Source: Pseudomonas sp. Irchel 3H7 | Lineage (GTDB): Bacteria > Pseudomonadota > Gammaproteobacteria > Pseudomonadales > Pseudomonadaceae | Length of the DNA stretch: 64,000 bases | Direction: 5' to 3' | NCBI RefSeq assembly: GCF_900187605.1 | Contig: NZ_FYEA01000006.1 | Coordinates: 124,001 to 188,000 of the forward strand | In this document: positions 9,840-20,014 of the stretch, piece after piece | Position numbering within the stretch: the first letter of the stretch is position 1 | Layout of the letters: every line of letters starts with the position of its first letter | Position numbers and translations under genes: made by a program | Notes under the pieces: model-generated | What the model saw: only the letters and a program-made list of their open reading frames with translations | Database searches by the model: none | What the model was told of the DNA's origin: nothing

Positions 9840-10952
9840 ATGAGTGGCAACTTCCTCGCTCTGGCACAGCCGGGCGTGCAACAACTTTCGCCGTACGTTC
9901 CGGGCAAGCCTGTGGACGAACTGGCGCGCGAGCTGGACCTGGATCCGGCAAAAATCGTCAAACTGGCGAGCAACGAAAACCCGCTGGGTGCCAGTCCGAA
10001 AGCCTTGGCGGCGATCCGCGAAGAGCTGGCCGAGTTGACGCGTTACCCGGACGGCAACGGTTTCGCGCTGAAATCCCTGCTGGCCGAGCAATGCCGCGTC
10101 GAGCTGAATCAGGTCACGCTGGGCAACGGTTCCAACGACATTCTTGAACTGGTCGCGCGCGCCTATCTGGCGCCGGGTCTGAATGCCGTGTTCAGTGAGC
10201 ACGCTTTCGCTGTGTACCCGATTGCCACCCAGGCAGTCGGCGCCCAAGCCAAAGTGGTGCCGGCGAAAGATTGGGGGCATGACCTGCCTGCAATGCTCGC
10301 GGCCATCGATGCCAACACCCGCGTGGTGTTTATCGCCAACCCGAACAACCCGACCGGTACCTGGTTCGGTGCTGAAGCGCTGGACGAGTTCCTGCAGGAC
10401 GTTCCGGAGCATGTGCTGGTGGTGCTGGACGAGGCTTACATCGAGTACGCCGAAGGCAGCGATCTGCCGGACGGTCTGGATTTCCTCGCCGCTTACCCGA
10501 ATCTGCTGGTCTCGCGCACCTTCTCCAAAGCCTATGGCCTGGCGGCATTGCGCGTTGGCTACGGTCTGTCGACTGCGGTTGTGGCTGACGTGCTGAACCG
10601 CGTTCGCCAGCCGTTCAACGTCAACAGTCTGGCCCTCGCGGCAGCCTGCGCAGCGCTGAAGGATGAGGAATATCTGGCGCAAAGCCGTCAGCTCAATGAG
10701 TCGGGTATGCAGCAGTTGCAGGCCGGCTTCCGTGAGCTGGGGCTGAGCTGGATCGAATCCAAAGGCAATTTCATCTGCGTCGACCTCGGTCAGGTCGCGG
10801 CTCCGGTGTTCCAGGGCTTGCTGCGCGAAGGCGTGATCGTGCGTCCGGTAGCCAACTACGGCATGCCGAACCACCTGCGGGTGACCATCGGTCTGCCGGC
10901 GGAAAACAGCCGCTTCCTCGAAGCGCTGCGCAAGGTTCTGGCTCGTGGGTGA
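9840..10952 (+). CDS. hisC: Histidinol-phosphate / aromatic aminotransferase HisC
   Basis: A 370-residue fold-type I PLP aminotransferase. The PLP lysine is K230 in SRTFSKAYGLAALRVGYG; NPNNPTGT and the DEAYIEY motif are also present. In this operon, between pheA and tyrA, it most likely also serves aromatic amino acid transamination; pseudomonads usually carry a second hisC in the histidine operon. The ATG follows AAGGGGCGGTAGCAA, a strong ribosome-binding site. The end overlaps the GTG start of the tyrA-aroA fusion by 8 bases. Confidence 0.93.
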   Translation: MSGNFLALAQPGVQQLSPYVPGKPVDELARELDLDPAKIVKLASNENPLGASPKALAAIREELAELTRYPDGNGFALKSLLAEQCRVELNQVTLGNGSNDILELVARAYLAPGLNAVFSEHAFAVYPIATQAVGAQAKVVPAKDWGHDLPAMLAAIDANTRVVFIANPNNPTGTWFGAEALDEFLQDVPEHVLVVLDEAYIEYAEGSDLPDGLDFLAAYPNLLVSRTFSKAYGLAALRVGYGLSTAVVADVLNRVRQPFNVNSLALAAACAALKDEEYLAQSRQLNESGMQQLQAGFRELGLSWIESKGNFICVDLGQVAAPVFQGLLREGVIVRPVANYGMPNHLRVTIGLPAENSRFLEALRKVLARG

Positions 10953-13188
10953 TGTCACTGCATTGCAATCTGCTGCACCTATGATCGGTCGCCTTGTGGT
11001 GGTCGGTCTGGGGTTGATCGGTGGTTCGTTTGCCAAAGGCTTGCGTGAAAGCGGTATCTGCCGCGAAGTGGTCGGGGTCGATCTCGACCCGCAGTCGCGC
11101 AAGTTGGCGGTTGAGCTAGGCGTTGTGGATCGCTGTGAAGATGACTTGGCAACCGCATGCCAGGGCGCTGACGTGATTCAGTTGGCGGTGCCGATTCTGG
11201 CCATGGAGAAAGTGCTCGCGCGGTTGGCGAACATGGATCTGGGCTCGGCGATTCTGACCGATGTCGGCAGCGCCAAAGGCAATGTGGTGCGCGCGGCGAC
11301 CGAAGCGTTTGGCGCTATGCCGCCGCGATTCGTACCGGGTCATCCGATTGCCGGTTCCGAGCAGAGCGGGGTGGAAGCCTCCAATGCCGAACTGTTCCGT
11401 CGCCACAAAGTGATTCTCACGCCGCTTGAGCAAACCGATCCGGCGGCGCTGGTTGTGGTTGATCGTCTGTGGCGCGAATTGGGCGCCGACGTCGAGCACA
11501 TGCAGGTCGAGCGTCACGATGAAGTGCTGGCCGCGACCAGTCATCTGCCGCATCTGCTGGCCTTCGGTCTGGTCGATTCGTTGGCCAAGCGCAATGAAAA
11601 TCTTGAGATCTTCCGTTACGCTGCGGGCGGTTTCCGCGATTTCACAAGAATCGCCGGAAGCGACCCGGTGATGTGGCACGACATCTTCCTCGCCAACCGC
11701 GAGGCTGTCCTGCGCACACTCGATACATTTCGCAGCGACCTCGACGCCTTGCGCGACGCGGTCGATGCAGGGGATGGGCACCAATTGTTGGGCGTTTTCA
11801 CTCGCGCCCGGGTTGCCCGCGAGCATTTCAGTAAAATCCTGGCCCGCAGGGCCTATGTGGACGCTATGAATTCCAACGATCTGATCTTCCTGGCTCAACC
11901 TGGTGGCCGCCTGTCCGGTCGGATTCGCGTACCGGGTGACAAATCGATTTCCCACCGCTCGATCATGCTCGGCTCGCTGGCCGAAGGCGTCACTGAAGTC
12001 GAAGGCTTCCTTGAGGGTGAAGACGCCCTGGCGACCTTGCAGGCATTCCGCGACATGGGCGTGGTCATCGAAGGCCCGCACCACGGCCGCGTGACCATCC
12101 ACGGTGTCGGCCTGCACGGCTTGAAGCCGGCGCCCGGCCCGATCTATCTGGGCAACTCCGGTACCTCGATGCGTCTGCTGTCCGGCCTGTTGGCGGCGCA
12201 GAACTTCGACAGCGTTTTGACTGGCGACGCCTCGCTGTCCAAGCGTCCGATGAATCGCGTGGCCAATCCACTGCGCGAAATGGGCGCCGTGATTGAAACT
12301 GCTGCTGAAGGTCGTCCGCCGATGACCATTCGTGGCGGACACAAGCTCAAAGGCCTGACTTACACCATGCCGATGGCCAGTGCTCAGGTGAAGTCCTGCC
12401 TGCTGCTCGCCGGTCTGTACGCTGAAGGCAAGACCACCGTGACCGAGCCGGCTCCGACTCGCGACCACACCGAGCGCATGCTGCGTGGTTTCGGTTATCC
12501 GGTGAGCGTTGATGGCGCTACGGCCTCGGTCGAGTCCGGCGGCAAGCTGGCTGCAACCCACATTGAAGTGCCGGGCGACATCTCGTCGTCGGCATTCTTC
12601 CTTGTAGCGGCCTCGATCGCCGAAGGTTCCGAGCTGGTGCTTGAGCACGTCGGCATCAACCCGACCCGCACTGGCGTGATCGACATCCTGCGCCTGATGG
12701 GCGCGGACATCACTCTGGAAAACCAGCGTGAAGTCGGCGGCGAGCCGGTGGCTGACCTGCGCGTGCGAGCAGCTAAACTCAAAGGTATCGAGATTCCGGA
12801 AGAGCTGGTGCCACTGGCCATCGACGAATTCCCGGTGTTGTTCGTCGCCGCTGCCTGTGCCGAAGGGCGCACCGTGCTGACCGGCGCCGAAGAGCTGCGG
12901 GTCAAGGAATCGGATCGCATTCAGGTCATGGCAGACGGTTTGCTGGCGCTGGGCGTCAAATGCCAGCCGACTCCGGACGGCATCATCATCGACGGCGGCC
13001 AGATTGGCGGCGGCGAAGTGCATGGTCATGGCGATCACCGTATCGCGATGGCATTCAGTGTGGCGTCGCTGCGCGCTACTGCACCGATCCGCATCCATGA
13101 TTGCGCCAACGTCGCGACGTCGTTCCCGAACTTCCTCGCACTGTGCGGGCAGGTCGGTATTCGTGTGGCACAAGAGGCTCAGTCGTGA
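10945..13188 (+). CDS. tyrA-aroA: Fused prephenate dehydrogenase and EPSP synthase (TyrA-AroA)
   Basis: A 747-residue fusion. The TyrA half (about residues 13-305) begins with the NAD-binding motif [15 protein letters not shown] and carries [10 protein letters not shown] and [10 protein letters not shown]; it oxidises prephenate toward tyrosine. The AroA half (about 312-747) begins [18 protein letters not shown] and has the EPSP synthase signatures [20 protein letters not shown] and RVKESDRI; it makes 5-enolpyruvylshikimate-3-phosphate, an upstream step of the same pathway. This fusion is known in Pseudomonas. I use the GTG at 10945, which has AAGG 9 bases upstream and overlaps hisC; an ATG at 10981 (735 residues) lacks a clear ribosome-binding site but starts exactly at the conserved region. 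Confidence 0.94.
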   Translation: MGDVTALQSAAPMIGRLVVVGLGLIGGSFAKGLRESGICREVVGVDLDPQSRKLAVELGVVDRCEDDLATACQGADVIQLAVPILAMEKVLARLANMDLGSAILTDVGSAKGNVVRAATEAFGAMPPRFVPGHPIAGSEQSGVEASNAELFRRHKVILTPLEQTDPAALVVVDRLWRELGADVEHMQVERHDEVLAATSHLPHLLAFGLVDSLAKRNENLEIFRYAAGGFRDFTRIAGSDPVMWHDIFLANREAVLRTLDTFRSDLDALRDAVDAGDGHQLLGVFTRARVAREHFSKILARRAYVDAMNSNDLIFLAQPGGRLSGRIRVPGDKSISHRSIMLGSLAEGVTEVEGFLEGEDALATLQAFRDMGVVIEGPHHGRVTIHGVGLHGLKPAPGPIYLGNSGTSMRLLSGLLAAQNFDSVLTGDASLSKRPMNRVANPLREMGAVIETAAEGRPPMTIRGGHKLKGLTYTMPMASAQVKSCLLLAGLYAEGKTTVTEPAPTRDHTERMLRGFGYPVSVDGATASVESGGKLAATHIEVPGDISSSAFFLVAASIAEGSELVLEHVGINPTRTGVIDILRLMGADITLENQREVGGEPVADLRVRAAKLKGIEIPEELVPLAIDEFPVLFVAAACAEGRTVLTGAEELRVKESDRIQVMADGLLALGVKCQPTPDGIIIDGGQIGGGEVHGHGDHRIAMAFSVASLRATAPIRIHDCANVATSFPNFLALCGQVGIRVAQEAQS

Positions 13189-13874
13189 AATACATTGCAC
13201 CGGTCATCACCATTGATGGGCCAAGCGGCTCGGGCAAAGGCACCGTAGCCGGGATTCTGGCCAAGCGTCTGGGCTGGAACCTGCTGGATTCCGGTGCGTT
13301 GTACCGCTTGCTGGCATTTGCTGCGCACAACCACGGTGTGGATCTGACCAATGAAGAGCTGCTGAAGAAACTCGCCGCTCATCTGGATGTTCAGTTCATT
13401 GCGGCGACCGATGGTCAGTTGCAACGGATCATTCTGGAAGGCGACGAAGTCAGCGATGTCATTCGCACCGAAAGCGTCGGTTCCGGCGCTTCGCAAGTGG
13501 CGGCATTGCCGGCCGTACGCGAGGCACTGCTGCAGCGCCAGCGTGCTTTTCAGGAGGCGCCGGGTCTGGTGGCCGATGGTCGCGACATGGGCACGGTGGT
13601 TTTTCCTGATGCGCCGCTGAAGATTTTCCTGACCGCCAGTGCCGAGGAGAGGGCGCGCCGTCGATATTTGCAGTTGAAGGGCAAAGTCGAGGGTGTTAGT
13701 CTGTCGAGTCTGCTAGATGAGATCCGTGCACGCGACGAGCGTGACACCCAGCGAGCGGTAGCCCCGCTTAAGCCGGCGGCTGACGCCATACAGCTGGATT
13801 CCACGGAGTTGTCCATCGATCAGGTGCTTGAACGCATCATGAGCGAGATCGCCATTCGCGATATCGCCGGGTGA
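13185..13874 (+). CDS. cmk: Cytidylate kinase Cmk
   Basis: A 229-residue P-loop nucleoside monophosphate kinase phosphorylating CMP and dCMP. The Walker A motif GPSGSGKGT is at residues 12-20, DSGALYR follows, and [21 protein letters not shown] is the central conserved block. The start is a GTG with AAGAGG 7 bases upstream; it overlaps the aroA stop in the four bases GTGA, so translation is coupled. The cmk-rpsA order is conserved in proteobacteria. A terminator-like hairpin follows. Confidence 0.96.
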   Translation: MKYIAPVITIDGPSGSGKGTVAGILAKRLGWNLLDSGALYRLLAFAAHNHGVDLTNEELLKKLAAHLDVQFIAATDGQLQRIILEGDEVSDVIRTESVGSGASQVAALPAVREALLQRQRAFQEAPGLVADGRDMGTVVFPDAPLKIFLTASAEERARRRYLQLKGKVEGVSLSSLLDEIRARDERDTQRAVAPLKPAADAIQLDSTELSIDQVLERIMSEIAIRDIAG

Positions 13875-13876
13875 CC

Positions 13877-13923
13877 AAGAAGGCGGCAGGGGACCAGTCA
13901 TAGTCCTGCAGCGCTTCTTTTTA
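13877..13923 (+). terminator. Terminator-like hairpin between cmk and rpsA
   Basis: AAGAAG at 13877 pairs with CTTCTT near 13914, and an inner GCAGG/CCTGC pairing tightens the stem with small bulges; a run of T follows (about 13917-13922). It probably separates the upstream operon from rpsA, at least in part. Confidence 0.6.
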
Positions 13924-13933
13924 ATGAAACTAA

Positions 13934-13975
13934 CCCACACCGTCTGGGGTGTGGAGATGGGCGTATCCTTCGCCC
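13934..13975 (+). promoter_or_regulatory. Two tandem hairpins in the rpsA leader
   Basis: Two small stems lie just before the rpsA ribosome-binding site: CCCACACC / GGTGTGG (13934-13954) and GGGCG / CGCCC (13959-13975). In E. coli, S1 represses its own translation by binding a structured rpsA leader that lacks a strong Shine-Dalgarno. These hairpins are candidates for such an operator; this is inference from position. Confidence 0.4.
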
Positions 13976-13993
13976 TCATTTACAGGAATTAAA

Positions 13994-15682
13994 ATGAGCG
14001 AAAGCTTTGCGGAACTCTTTGAAGAAAGCCTAAAAACCCTGAACCTTCAGGCAGGCTCCATCATCACCGGTGTTATCGTTGATATCGATTACCAGGCTCG
14101 CTGGGTAACCGTTCACGCTGGCCTGAAGTCTGAAGCACTCATCCCGCTTGAGCAGTTCTACAACGACGCTGGCGATCTGACTATCAATGTCGGTGACGAA
14201 GTTCACGTTGCTCTGGACTCGGTTGAAGACGGTTTCGGTGAAACCAAGCTGTCCCGTGAAAAAGCCAAGCGCGCTGAGTGCTGGATCGTTCTGGAAGCGG
14301 CCTTCGCAGCTGAGGAAGTGGTCAAGGGCGTTATCAACGGTAAGGTTAAAGGCGGCTTCACTGTCGACGTTAACGGCATCCGTGCGTTCCTGCCAGGTTC
14401 CCTGGTTGACGTCCGTCCAGTGCGCGACACCACGCACCTGGAAGGCAAAGAGCTGGAATTCAAGGTCATCAAGCTGGACCAGAAGCGCAACAACGTTGTC
14501 GTTTCCCGTCGCAGCGTCCTGGAAGCCGAGAACTCCGCCGAGCGTGAAGCTCTGCTGGAATCCCTGCAGGAAGGCCAGCAAGTCAAAGGTATCGTCAAAA
14601 ACCTCACCGATTACGGCGCATTCGTCGATCTGGGTGGCGTGGACGGCCTGCTGCACATCACCGACATGGCCTGGAAGCGCATCAAGCATCCTTCCGAGAT
14701 CGTCAACGTTGGTGATGAAATCGACGTCAAGGTTCTGAAATACGATCGCGAACGCAACCGTGTTTCCCTGGGCCTGAAGCAACTGGGCGAAGATCCATGG
14801 GTTGCTATCAAAGCCCGTTACCCAGAAAGCACTCGCGTTACCGCTCGTGTAACCAACCTGACCGACTACGGCTGCTTCGCTGAGCTGGAAGAAGGCGTTG
14901 AAGGTCTGGTACACGTTTCGGAAATGGACTGGACCAACAAGAACATCCACCCTTCGAAAGTCGTACAAGTCGGCGACGAAGTGGAAGTTATGGTTCTGGA
15001 CATCGACGAAGAGCGTCGTCGTATCTCCCTGGGCATCAAGCAGTGCAAATCTAACCCATGGGAAGATTTCTCTGGCCAGTTCAACAAGGGCGATAAAATC
15101 TCCGGCACCATCAAGTCGATCACCGATTTCGGTATCTTCATTGGTCTGGACGGCGGCATCGACGGTCTGGTTCACCTGTCCGACATCTCCTGGAACGAAG
15201 TTGGCGAAGAAGCTGTTCGTCGTTTCAAGAAAGGCGACGAGCTGGACACCGTTATCCTGTCGGTTGACCCAGAGCGCGAGCGTATCTCCCTGGGTATCAA
15301 GCAACTGGAAAGCGATCCGTTCTCCGAGTACGTCTCGGTTAACGACAAAGGCGCAATCGTTACTGGTACCGTGAAAGAAGTTGACGCCAAAGGCGCCATC
15401 ATCGTTCTGGCCGACGATATCGAAGCGACTCTGAAAGCCTCCGAAATCAGCCGTGACCGCGTTGAAGACGCGCGCAACGTTCTGAAAGAAGGCCAGGAAG
15501 TAGAAGCCAAGATCATCAGCGTTGATCGTAAGAGCCGTGTAATTCAGCTGTCGATCAAATCGAAAGACGATGCTGAAGAGAAAGAAGCTATCCAGAGCCT
15601 GAAAACTGCTCCGGAAGGTGAGGCTACTGACACCACCATGGCTGGCCTGCTGCGCCAAGCAATGGCGGCCAAGCAGAACTAA
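13994..15682 (+). CDS. rpsA: 30S ribosomal protein S1
   Basis: A 562-residue protein with six S1/OB-fold repeats. The last four carry the clear KGxVxxxxDYGAFV-type motif (for example [39 protein letters not shown]). S1 binds mRNA upstream regions and brings transcripts to the 30S subunit. The ATG with TACAGGAATTAAA upstream fits the usual protein length; longer in-frame starts would extend into the leader hairpins. Codon choice is typical of a highly expressed gene (mostly CTG, GTT and CGT). A strong terminator follows. Confidence 0.98.
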   Translation: MSESFAELFEESLKTLNLQAGSIITGVIVDIDYQARWVTVHAGLKSEALIPLEQFYNDAGDLTINVGDEVHVALDSVEDGFGETKLSREKAKRAECWIVLEAAFAAEEVVKGVINGKVKGGFTVDVNGIRAFLPGSLVDVRPVRDTTHLEGKELEFKVIKLDQKRNNVVVSRRSVLEAENSAEREALLESLQEGQQVKGIVKNLTDYGAFVDLGGVDGLLHITDMAWKRIKHPSEIVNVGDEIDVKVLKYDRERNRVSLGLKQLGEDPWVAIKARYPESTRVTARVTNLTDYGCFAELEEGVEGLVHVSEMDWTNKNIHPSKVVQVGDEVEVMVLDIDEERRRISLGIKQCKSNPWEDFSGQFNKGDKISGTIKSITDFGIFIGLDGGIDGLVHLSDISWNEVGEEAVRRFKKGDELDTVILSVDPERERISLGIKQLESDPFSEYVSVNDKGAIVTGTVKEVDAKGAIIVLADDIEATLKASEISRDRVEDARNVLKEGQEVEAKIISVDRKSRVIQLSIKSKDDAEEKEAIQSLKTAPEGEATDTTMAGLLRQAMAAKQN

Positions 15683-15697
15683 GTTCTGCTTGATCGT

Positions 15698-15727
15698 AAA
15701 AAAGGGCGACTTCGGTCGCCCTTTTTT
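15698..15727 (+). terminator. Intrinsic terminator of rpsA
   Basis: AAAAAAGGGCGAC-TTCG-GTCGCCCTTTTTT: a 13-bp stem with a stable TTCG tetraloop and a terminal T-run, 15 bases past the rpsA stop. Its symmetry would also allow function on the other strand. Confidence 0.95.
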
Positions 15728-15886
15728 GTGCCTGCGATTTAGTGCTCACGGTTTGTGCGAGGGGTTTGGTGAAACCAATCTTGCTTCCGGGTGGTCTGTT
15801 TCTTTAATCGGATCAATCGCCTATTCACGACTAAGCTTGGTCTTAAGCGTGTAGTCGTCGGGCAGTTGCCTGGCATAAGGAAGTGG

Positions 15887-16165
15887 ATGAACAAGTTTAT
15901 TGTCCTCATGGCTGTACTGGTTCTGGCTGGCTGTACGACCAGTGCCAAGACCCATGCTGTGCGTGGTGTCAGTGGTATAGAGGTCGACTGCTCTGGGTTG
16001 GGTTCTGGCTGGGAGAAATGTCAGAAGCGTGCGGCAAAAGAGTGCAAGGGGGCGGGGTACAAGGTGATCACCCGATCGGATGATGCCAAGGATGAAGATG
16101 AGTTTCCTTTTGGCTTCAATCCGGCGGGCTACTTGACGCGAACCATGCTGGTGATATGTCGTTAA
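15887..16165 (+). CDS. Small putative lipoprotein
   Basis: A 92-residue protein with a lipoprotein signal: MNKFIVLMAVLVLAGC, with lipobox LAGC and Cys16 as the predicted lipidated residue. The mature part has three further Cys residues (two in ECKGAGYKV-type context and one near the C-terminus) and a KDEDEFPFGFNP segment; I recognise no domain. The ATG is preceded by ATAAGGAAGTGG, a good ribosome-binding site. It sits alone between rpsA and ihfB. Function unknown; envelope location is inferred from the signal only. Confidence 0.75.
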   Translation: MNKFIVLMAVLVLAGCTTSAKTHAVRGVSGIEVDCSGLGSGWEKCQKRAAKECKGAGYKVITRSDDAKDEDEFPFGFNPAGYLTRTMLVICR

Positions 16166-16317
16166 GCATGCCGTGCCCTGTTTGTTGCTGTGATGCCCTG
16201 AAAACGGGCGTTTCGACGCGGTGGAAGATATGTCAATCCCTGGGCTGTTCAAAATCTTCCGGGCGTGCTAAAACCTTTCAAGCGCTGATCTAGCTGCTTG
16301 AAAAAGAAGGGAAAAAT

Positions 16318-16614
16318 ATGACGAAGTCGGAGTTGATCGAACGAATTGTCACCCATCAAGGGCTGCTCTCATCCAAGGATGTGGAGCTGGCCATCAAGAC
16401 CATGCTTGAGCAAATGTCCCAATGCCTTGCCACCGGTGATCGCATCGAGATCCGTGGGTTTGGCAGTTTCTCCCTGCACTACCGTGCGCCGCGCGTCGGT
16501 CGTAACCCGAAGACCGGCCAATCCGTCAGTCTTGACGGTAAATTCGTTCCGCATTTCAAGCCGGGCAAAGAGTTGCGTGATCGGGTGAATGAGGAAGAGG
16601 AGGAGGGGGTTTGA
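16318..16614 (+). CDS. ihfB: Integration host factor subunit beta
   Basis: A 98-residue HU/IHF-family protein. IHF-beta pairs with IHF-alpha to bind and sharply bend specific DNA sites. The sequence [20 protein letters not shown] opens the family; the DNA-intercalating arm [14 protein letters not shown] includes the conserved Pro; the C-terminus ends in an acidic Glu-rich tail. The position after rpsA is conserved across gammaproteobacteria. In Pseudomonas the O-antigen locus begins right after this gene, as here. Confidence 0.97.
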   Translation: MTKSELIERIVTHQGLLSSKDVELAIKTMLEQMSQCLATGDRIEIRGFGSFSLHYRAPRVGRNPKTGQSVSLDGKFVPHFKPGKELRDRVNEEEEEGV

Positions 16615-16641
16615 CAGTCGCTATCTCTCAAGGGGTTCCTC

Positions 16642-16881
16642 ATGCGTAACCTTAAGCGCATATTTCTTGGCGTTTTTATTCTTTTACTGATCCTGGTGGT
16701 TCTAGCGTTTGTGCTCGAAAACCAGCAATCGGTATCGTTATTGTTTCTAGGTTTGAGCGGGCCGCAGTTGCCAGTTTCACTGATCGTAGTCTTGGCGTTG
16801 CTGATTGGTATGTTGATGGGGCCAGTGCTCGGTTGGTTTTTGGGGCGCTCCTCCAGAGCGGCGCGCAAACGCCTTGTCTGA
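16642..16881 (+). CDS. LapA-domain (DUF1049) inner-membrane protein
   Basis: A 79-residue protein with two predicted transmembrane helices (about residues 8-26 and 43-67) around a short VSLLFLGLSGPQLPVS segment. This matches the lipopolysaccharide assembly protein A domain family (YciS/LapA-like), which in E. coli helps control LPS synthesis through LpxC turnover. It starts 27 bases after ihfB and probably shares its transcript. No lapB (TPR partner) is adjacent. The link to LPS is family knowledge; its role here is inferred. Confidence 0.8.
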   Translation: MRNLKRIFLGVFILLLILVVLAFVLENQQSVSLLFLGLSGPQLPVSLIVVLALLIGMLMGPVLGWFLGRSSRAARKRLV

Positions 16882-17105
16882 AAGCGGCAGGTGCAGGGCG
16901 TCTGTCGAAATTGCGCCTCTCCCTGTTTATATCCATTAGTAAAACGTTCGTTAAGCTGTAAAATGCAGCCCTTGTTCGACAATGCTTTATTGCGCGTCGA
17001 TTCAGACTGACTTTGACGGAAGCCTCATGTTTGGTGGCTTCTGCATTCATGGATTAGACAGTGCTCGTTGATGGCGCTGTCCGCAGCTCAAGGGTATGGT
17101 TCCGC
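16882..17105. promoter_or_regulatory. Region upstream of the O-antigen locus
   Basis: This 224-base gap should hold the promoter for the rfb genes. A TAAAAT box at 16959-16964 has only a poor -35 (TTAGTA) at 17 bp. I found no ops/JUMPstart-like element. No credible gene is present. Confidence 0.35.
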
Positions 17106-18182
17106 GTGAAAATTCTAGTAACCGGCGGCGCCGGGTTTATCGGCTCGGCAGTCATCCGTCACATCATCGCCAACACCACCGATTCTGTCGTTAACGTCGA
17201 TAAACTGACTTACGCCGGCAATCTGGAGTCGCTGGCCGAGGTTAGTCAAGACGAGCGTTACGCATTCGAACGCGTTGATATCTGTGATCGCGAGCAGGTT
17301 GATCGTGTTCTGCGTGAGCACCAGCCGGATGCGATCATGCATCTTGCCGCTGAGTCCCATGTTGATCGCTCGATCTCGGGCCCGTCCGAGTTCATTCAGA
17401 CCAACATCATCGGTACTTACACTTTGCTCGAGTCCGCACGCCACTATTGGTCGGCGCTGGACGATACCCGCAAGAGCAACTTCCGCTTCCACCATATCTC
17501 CACTGACGAAGTGTATGGTGATCTTGAAGGCCCGGAAGATCTGTTCACCGAGACTACGCCTTACCAGCCAAGCTCGCCATACTCGGCCAGCAAGGCCAGT
17601 TCCGATCACCTGGTTCGTGCCTGGGCTCGCACCTATGGTTTGCCAACACTGGTCACCAATTGCTCGAACAACTACGGCCCTTGCCACTTCCCCGAGAAAC
17701 TGATCCCGCTCATCATTCTCAATGCGCTGGAAGGCAAGCCGCTGCCGGTTTACGGCAAAGGTAATCAGGTTCGCGACTGGCTTTATGTAGAAGACCATGC
17801 TCGTGCGCTGTACAAGGTCGTGACCGAGGGTGTTATCGGCGAGACCTACAACATTGGTGGTCATAACGAAAAGCAGAACATCGAAGTGGTCCATACACTT
17901 TGCGCCCTGCTTGACGAACTGCGTCCGGATTCTGCACATCGCCCGCATGCCAGTCTGATCACCTATGTCCAGGATCGCCCGGGCCATGATCAGCGTTACG
18001 CTATCGATGCCAGCAAGATCCAGCGTGAGCTGGGCTGGACGCCTGAAGAAACCTTCGAAACGGGTATTCGCAAGACCGTCGAGTGGTATCTGACCAACAC
18101 CGAATGGGTAGAGCACGTGAAGAGCGGCAGCTACCAGCAGTGGATCGATCAGAACTACGCGGATCGATCGAACAAGGCATGA
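17106..18182 (+). CDS. rfbB: dTDP-glucose 4,6-dehydratase RfbB
   Basis: A 358-residue extended SDR that converts dTDP-glucose to dTDP-4-keto-6-deoxyglucose, the second step of dTDP-L-rhamnose synthesis. NAD-binding TGGAGFIGS is at residues 6-14; STDEVYGDL holds the catalytic Thr-Asp-Glu, and YSASKASSD holds the YxxxK pair. The start is a GTG, chosen because MKILVTGG is the family N-terminus and the length fits. Its TGA overlaps the rfbD ATG by 4 bases. It opens the O-antigen locus. Confidence 0.96.
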   Translation: MKILVTGGAGFIGSAVIRHIIANTTDSVVNVDKLTYAGNLESLAEVSQDERYAFERVDICDREQVDRVLREHQPDAIMHLAAESHVDRSISGPSEFIQTNIIGTYTLLESARHYWSALDDTRKSNFRFHHISTDEVYGDLEGPEDLFTETTPYQPSSPYSASKASSDHLVRAWARTYGLPTLVTNCSNNYGPCHFPEKLIPLIILNALEGKPLPVYGKGNQVRDWLYVEDHARALYKVVTEGVIGETYNIGGHNEKQNIEVVHTLCALLDELRPDSAHRPHASLITYVQDRPGHDQRYAIDASKIQRELGWTPEETFETGIRKTVEWYLTNTEWVEHVKSGSYQQWIDQNYADRSNKA

Positions 18183-19072
18183 AGATCCTTCTTCTAGGAA
18201 AGGATGGTCAGGTGGGATGGGAGTTGCAACGCTCCCTCCGGCCGCTTGGCGAATTGATCGCACTGGGTCGGCATGGCGTTGACGGGTTGTCTGGTGACTT
18301 GACCGACCTGGCGGCCTTGCGCGAGACAATCCGCAAGGTCCAGCCTGACGTGATCGTCAATGCGGCAGCTTACAATGCCGTCGACACTGCCGAGTCCGAG
18401 CCAGATCAGGCTAATCTGGTGAATGCGCAAGCTATCCAGGTTCTCGCCGACGAAGCTCGTGAAGTGGGTGCCTGGTTGGTCCACTACTCGACTGATTACG
18501 TGTTTGACGGTCAGGGACAAGTGCCCTGGCTGGAAGGCGACGAGCCGCAGCCGCTGAATCGCTACGGCGAAAGCAAGTTGGCAGGGGAGCGCGCCGTCCA
18601 GGCCTCCGGTTGCCGTTACTTGCTGTTTCGTACCAGTTGGGTTTACAGCGCTCGTGGCGGCAACTTCGCCAAGACCATGCTGCGTCTGGGTAAAGAGCGC
18701 GAAAAGCTCAATGTCATCGTTGATCAGGTAGGAGCGCCGACAGGTGCCGATCTGATTGCGGATATAACCGCACTGGCACTGCAGCAAGCGCTCAAGCGCC
18801 CGGAGCTGTCCGGTTTGTATCATCTGGCGGCCGCTGGGGAAGTGTCATGGTACGGCTATGCTTGTCATGTGCTGGATTTTGCCAAGGCCAATGGCGAGTC
18901 GCTTGCCGTACAGGCAATTGAACCCATTGAGGCAACGGCTTATCCAACTGCCGCACGTCGTCCGTTGAACTCGCGCTTGAATACACAAAAGCTGCGCGAC
19001 AATTTTTCTCTACACTTGCCGGATTGGCAAAGTGGTGTAACTCGAATGCTTAGGGAAGTTCTGAACAAATGA
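18179..19072 (+). CDS. rfbD: dTDP-4-dehydrorhamnose reductase RfbD
   Basis: A 297-residue [23 protein letters not shown] opens the family, [12 protein letters not shown] and STDYVFDG are conserved, and YGESKLAGE carries the catalytic Tyr and Lys. The enzyme reduces the product of the RfbC epimerase to dTDP-L-rhamnose. It overlaps rfbB by 4 bases and rfbA by 4 bases, a coupled block. The epimerase gene rfbC is not in the window, so the pathway is incomplete here. Confidence 0.95.
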   Translation: MKILLLGKDGQVGWELQRSLRPLGELIALGRHGVDGLSGDLTDLAALRETIRKVQPDVIVNAAAYNAVDTAESEPDQANLVNAQAIQVLADEAREVGAWLVHYSTDYVFDGQGQVPWLEGDEPQPLNRYGESKLAGERAVQASGCRYLLFRTSWVYSARGGNFAKTMLRLGKEREKLNVIVDQVGAPTGADLIADITALALQQALKRPELSGLYHLAAAGEVSWYGYACHVLDFAKANGESLAVQAIEPIEATAYPTAARRPLNSRLNTQKLRDNFSLHLPDWQSGVTRMLREVLNK

Positions 19073-19959
19073 CCACCAATAATCGTAAAGGCATCATCCT
19101 CGCCGGCGGTTCGGGCACTCGCCTGCATCCGCTGACCCTCGGCGTGTCGAAGCAGATGCTGCCGATTTACGACAAACCGATGATTTTCTACCCGCTTTCG
19201 GTACTGATGCTTGCCGGCATGCGCGAGATCCTGATCATCTCCACGCCGGAAGATCTGCCGAACTTTCGCAAATTGCTGGGTGATGGCAGCCTTTACGGTA
19301 TCGAGCTGACTTATGCCGAGCAGCCGAGCCCGGATGGACTTGCACAAGCGTTCATCATCGGTGAAGAGTTCATCGGCAAGGACCCTTGCTGCCTGATCCT
19401 GGGTGACAACATCTTCTACGGCCAGCACTTCTCGGACAATCTGCGCTCCGCCAACGAGCAGAAGAGTGGCGCCACTGTGTTTGGTTATCACGTCTCCGAT
19501 CCGGAGCGTTTTGGCGTGGTCGAGTTCGACGCGACAGGCCGTGCCCTGAGCATCGAAGAAAAGCCGTTGAAGCCGAAATCCAACTACGCGGTGACCGGTC
19601 TGTATTTCTACGATAACGAGGTCGTGGAAATCGCCAAGAATATCAAGCCGTCGGAGCGAGGCGAGCTGGAAATCACAGATGTGAACAGCGCCTACCTCAA
19701 TAAGAAGTCGCTGAATGTCGAAATGCTCGGCCGTGGCTTCGCGTGGCTGGATACCGGTACCCATGACTCCTTGTTGGAAGCCAGTCACTTCGTTCACACC
19801 ATCGAGCAGCGTCAAGGCTTGAAAGTAGCGTGCCTCGAAGAAATTGCTTACCACAATGGCTGGATAACAGCAGAGCAGCTGGGTTCTCAGGCAAATGCCT
19901 TGAAGAAAACCGGTTACGGTCAGTACCTGCAAAAACTGCTGGACTCGCCTTCTCGCTGA
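19069..19959 (+). CDS. rfbA: Glucose-1-phosphate thymidylyltransferase RfbA
   Basis: A 296-residue nucleotidyltransferase joining dTTP and glucose-1-phosphate to make dTDP-glucose, the first and feedback-controlled step to dTDP-rhamnose. The nucleotide-binding signature [11 protein letters not shown] is at residues 13-23, followed by [24 protein letters not shown] and [20 protein letters not shown] are also typical. It overlaps rfbD by 4 bases. The next gene is a glycosyltransferase, where rfbC would be expected in many rml operons. Confidence 0.97.
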   Translation: MTTNNRKGIILAGGSGTRLHPLTLGVSKQMLPIYDKPMIFYPLSVLMLAGMREILIISTPEDLPNFRKLLGDGSLYGIELTYAEQPSPDGLAQAFIIGEEFIGKDPCCLILGDNIFYGQHFSDNLRSANEQKSGATVFGYHVSDPERFGVVEFDATGRALSIEEKPLKPKSNYAVTGLYFYDNEVVEIAKNIKPSERGELEITDVNSAYLNKKSLNVEMLGRGFAWLDTGTHDSLLEASHFVHTIEQRQGLKVACLEEIAYHNGWITAEQLGSQANALKKTGYGQYLQKLLDSPSR

Positions 19960-20014
19960 TTCGAAAGCCTCGCGCTTTCAATCGGTGGGTTCAATCGCTG
20001 CTAGCAGGAATGGC

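Noticed and set aside
14030..15658. A 542-codon minus-strand frame in rpsA
   Set aside because: A shadow of a highly biased ribosomal gene.
16882..17105. JUMPstart/ops element before the O-antigen genes
   Set aside because: No GGCGGTAG-type match found in this gap; the GGCGGTAG near 9834 is the hisC ribosome-binding region.
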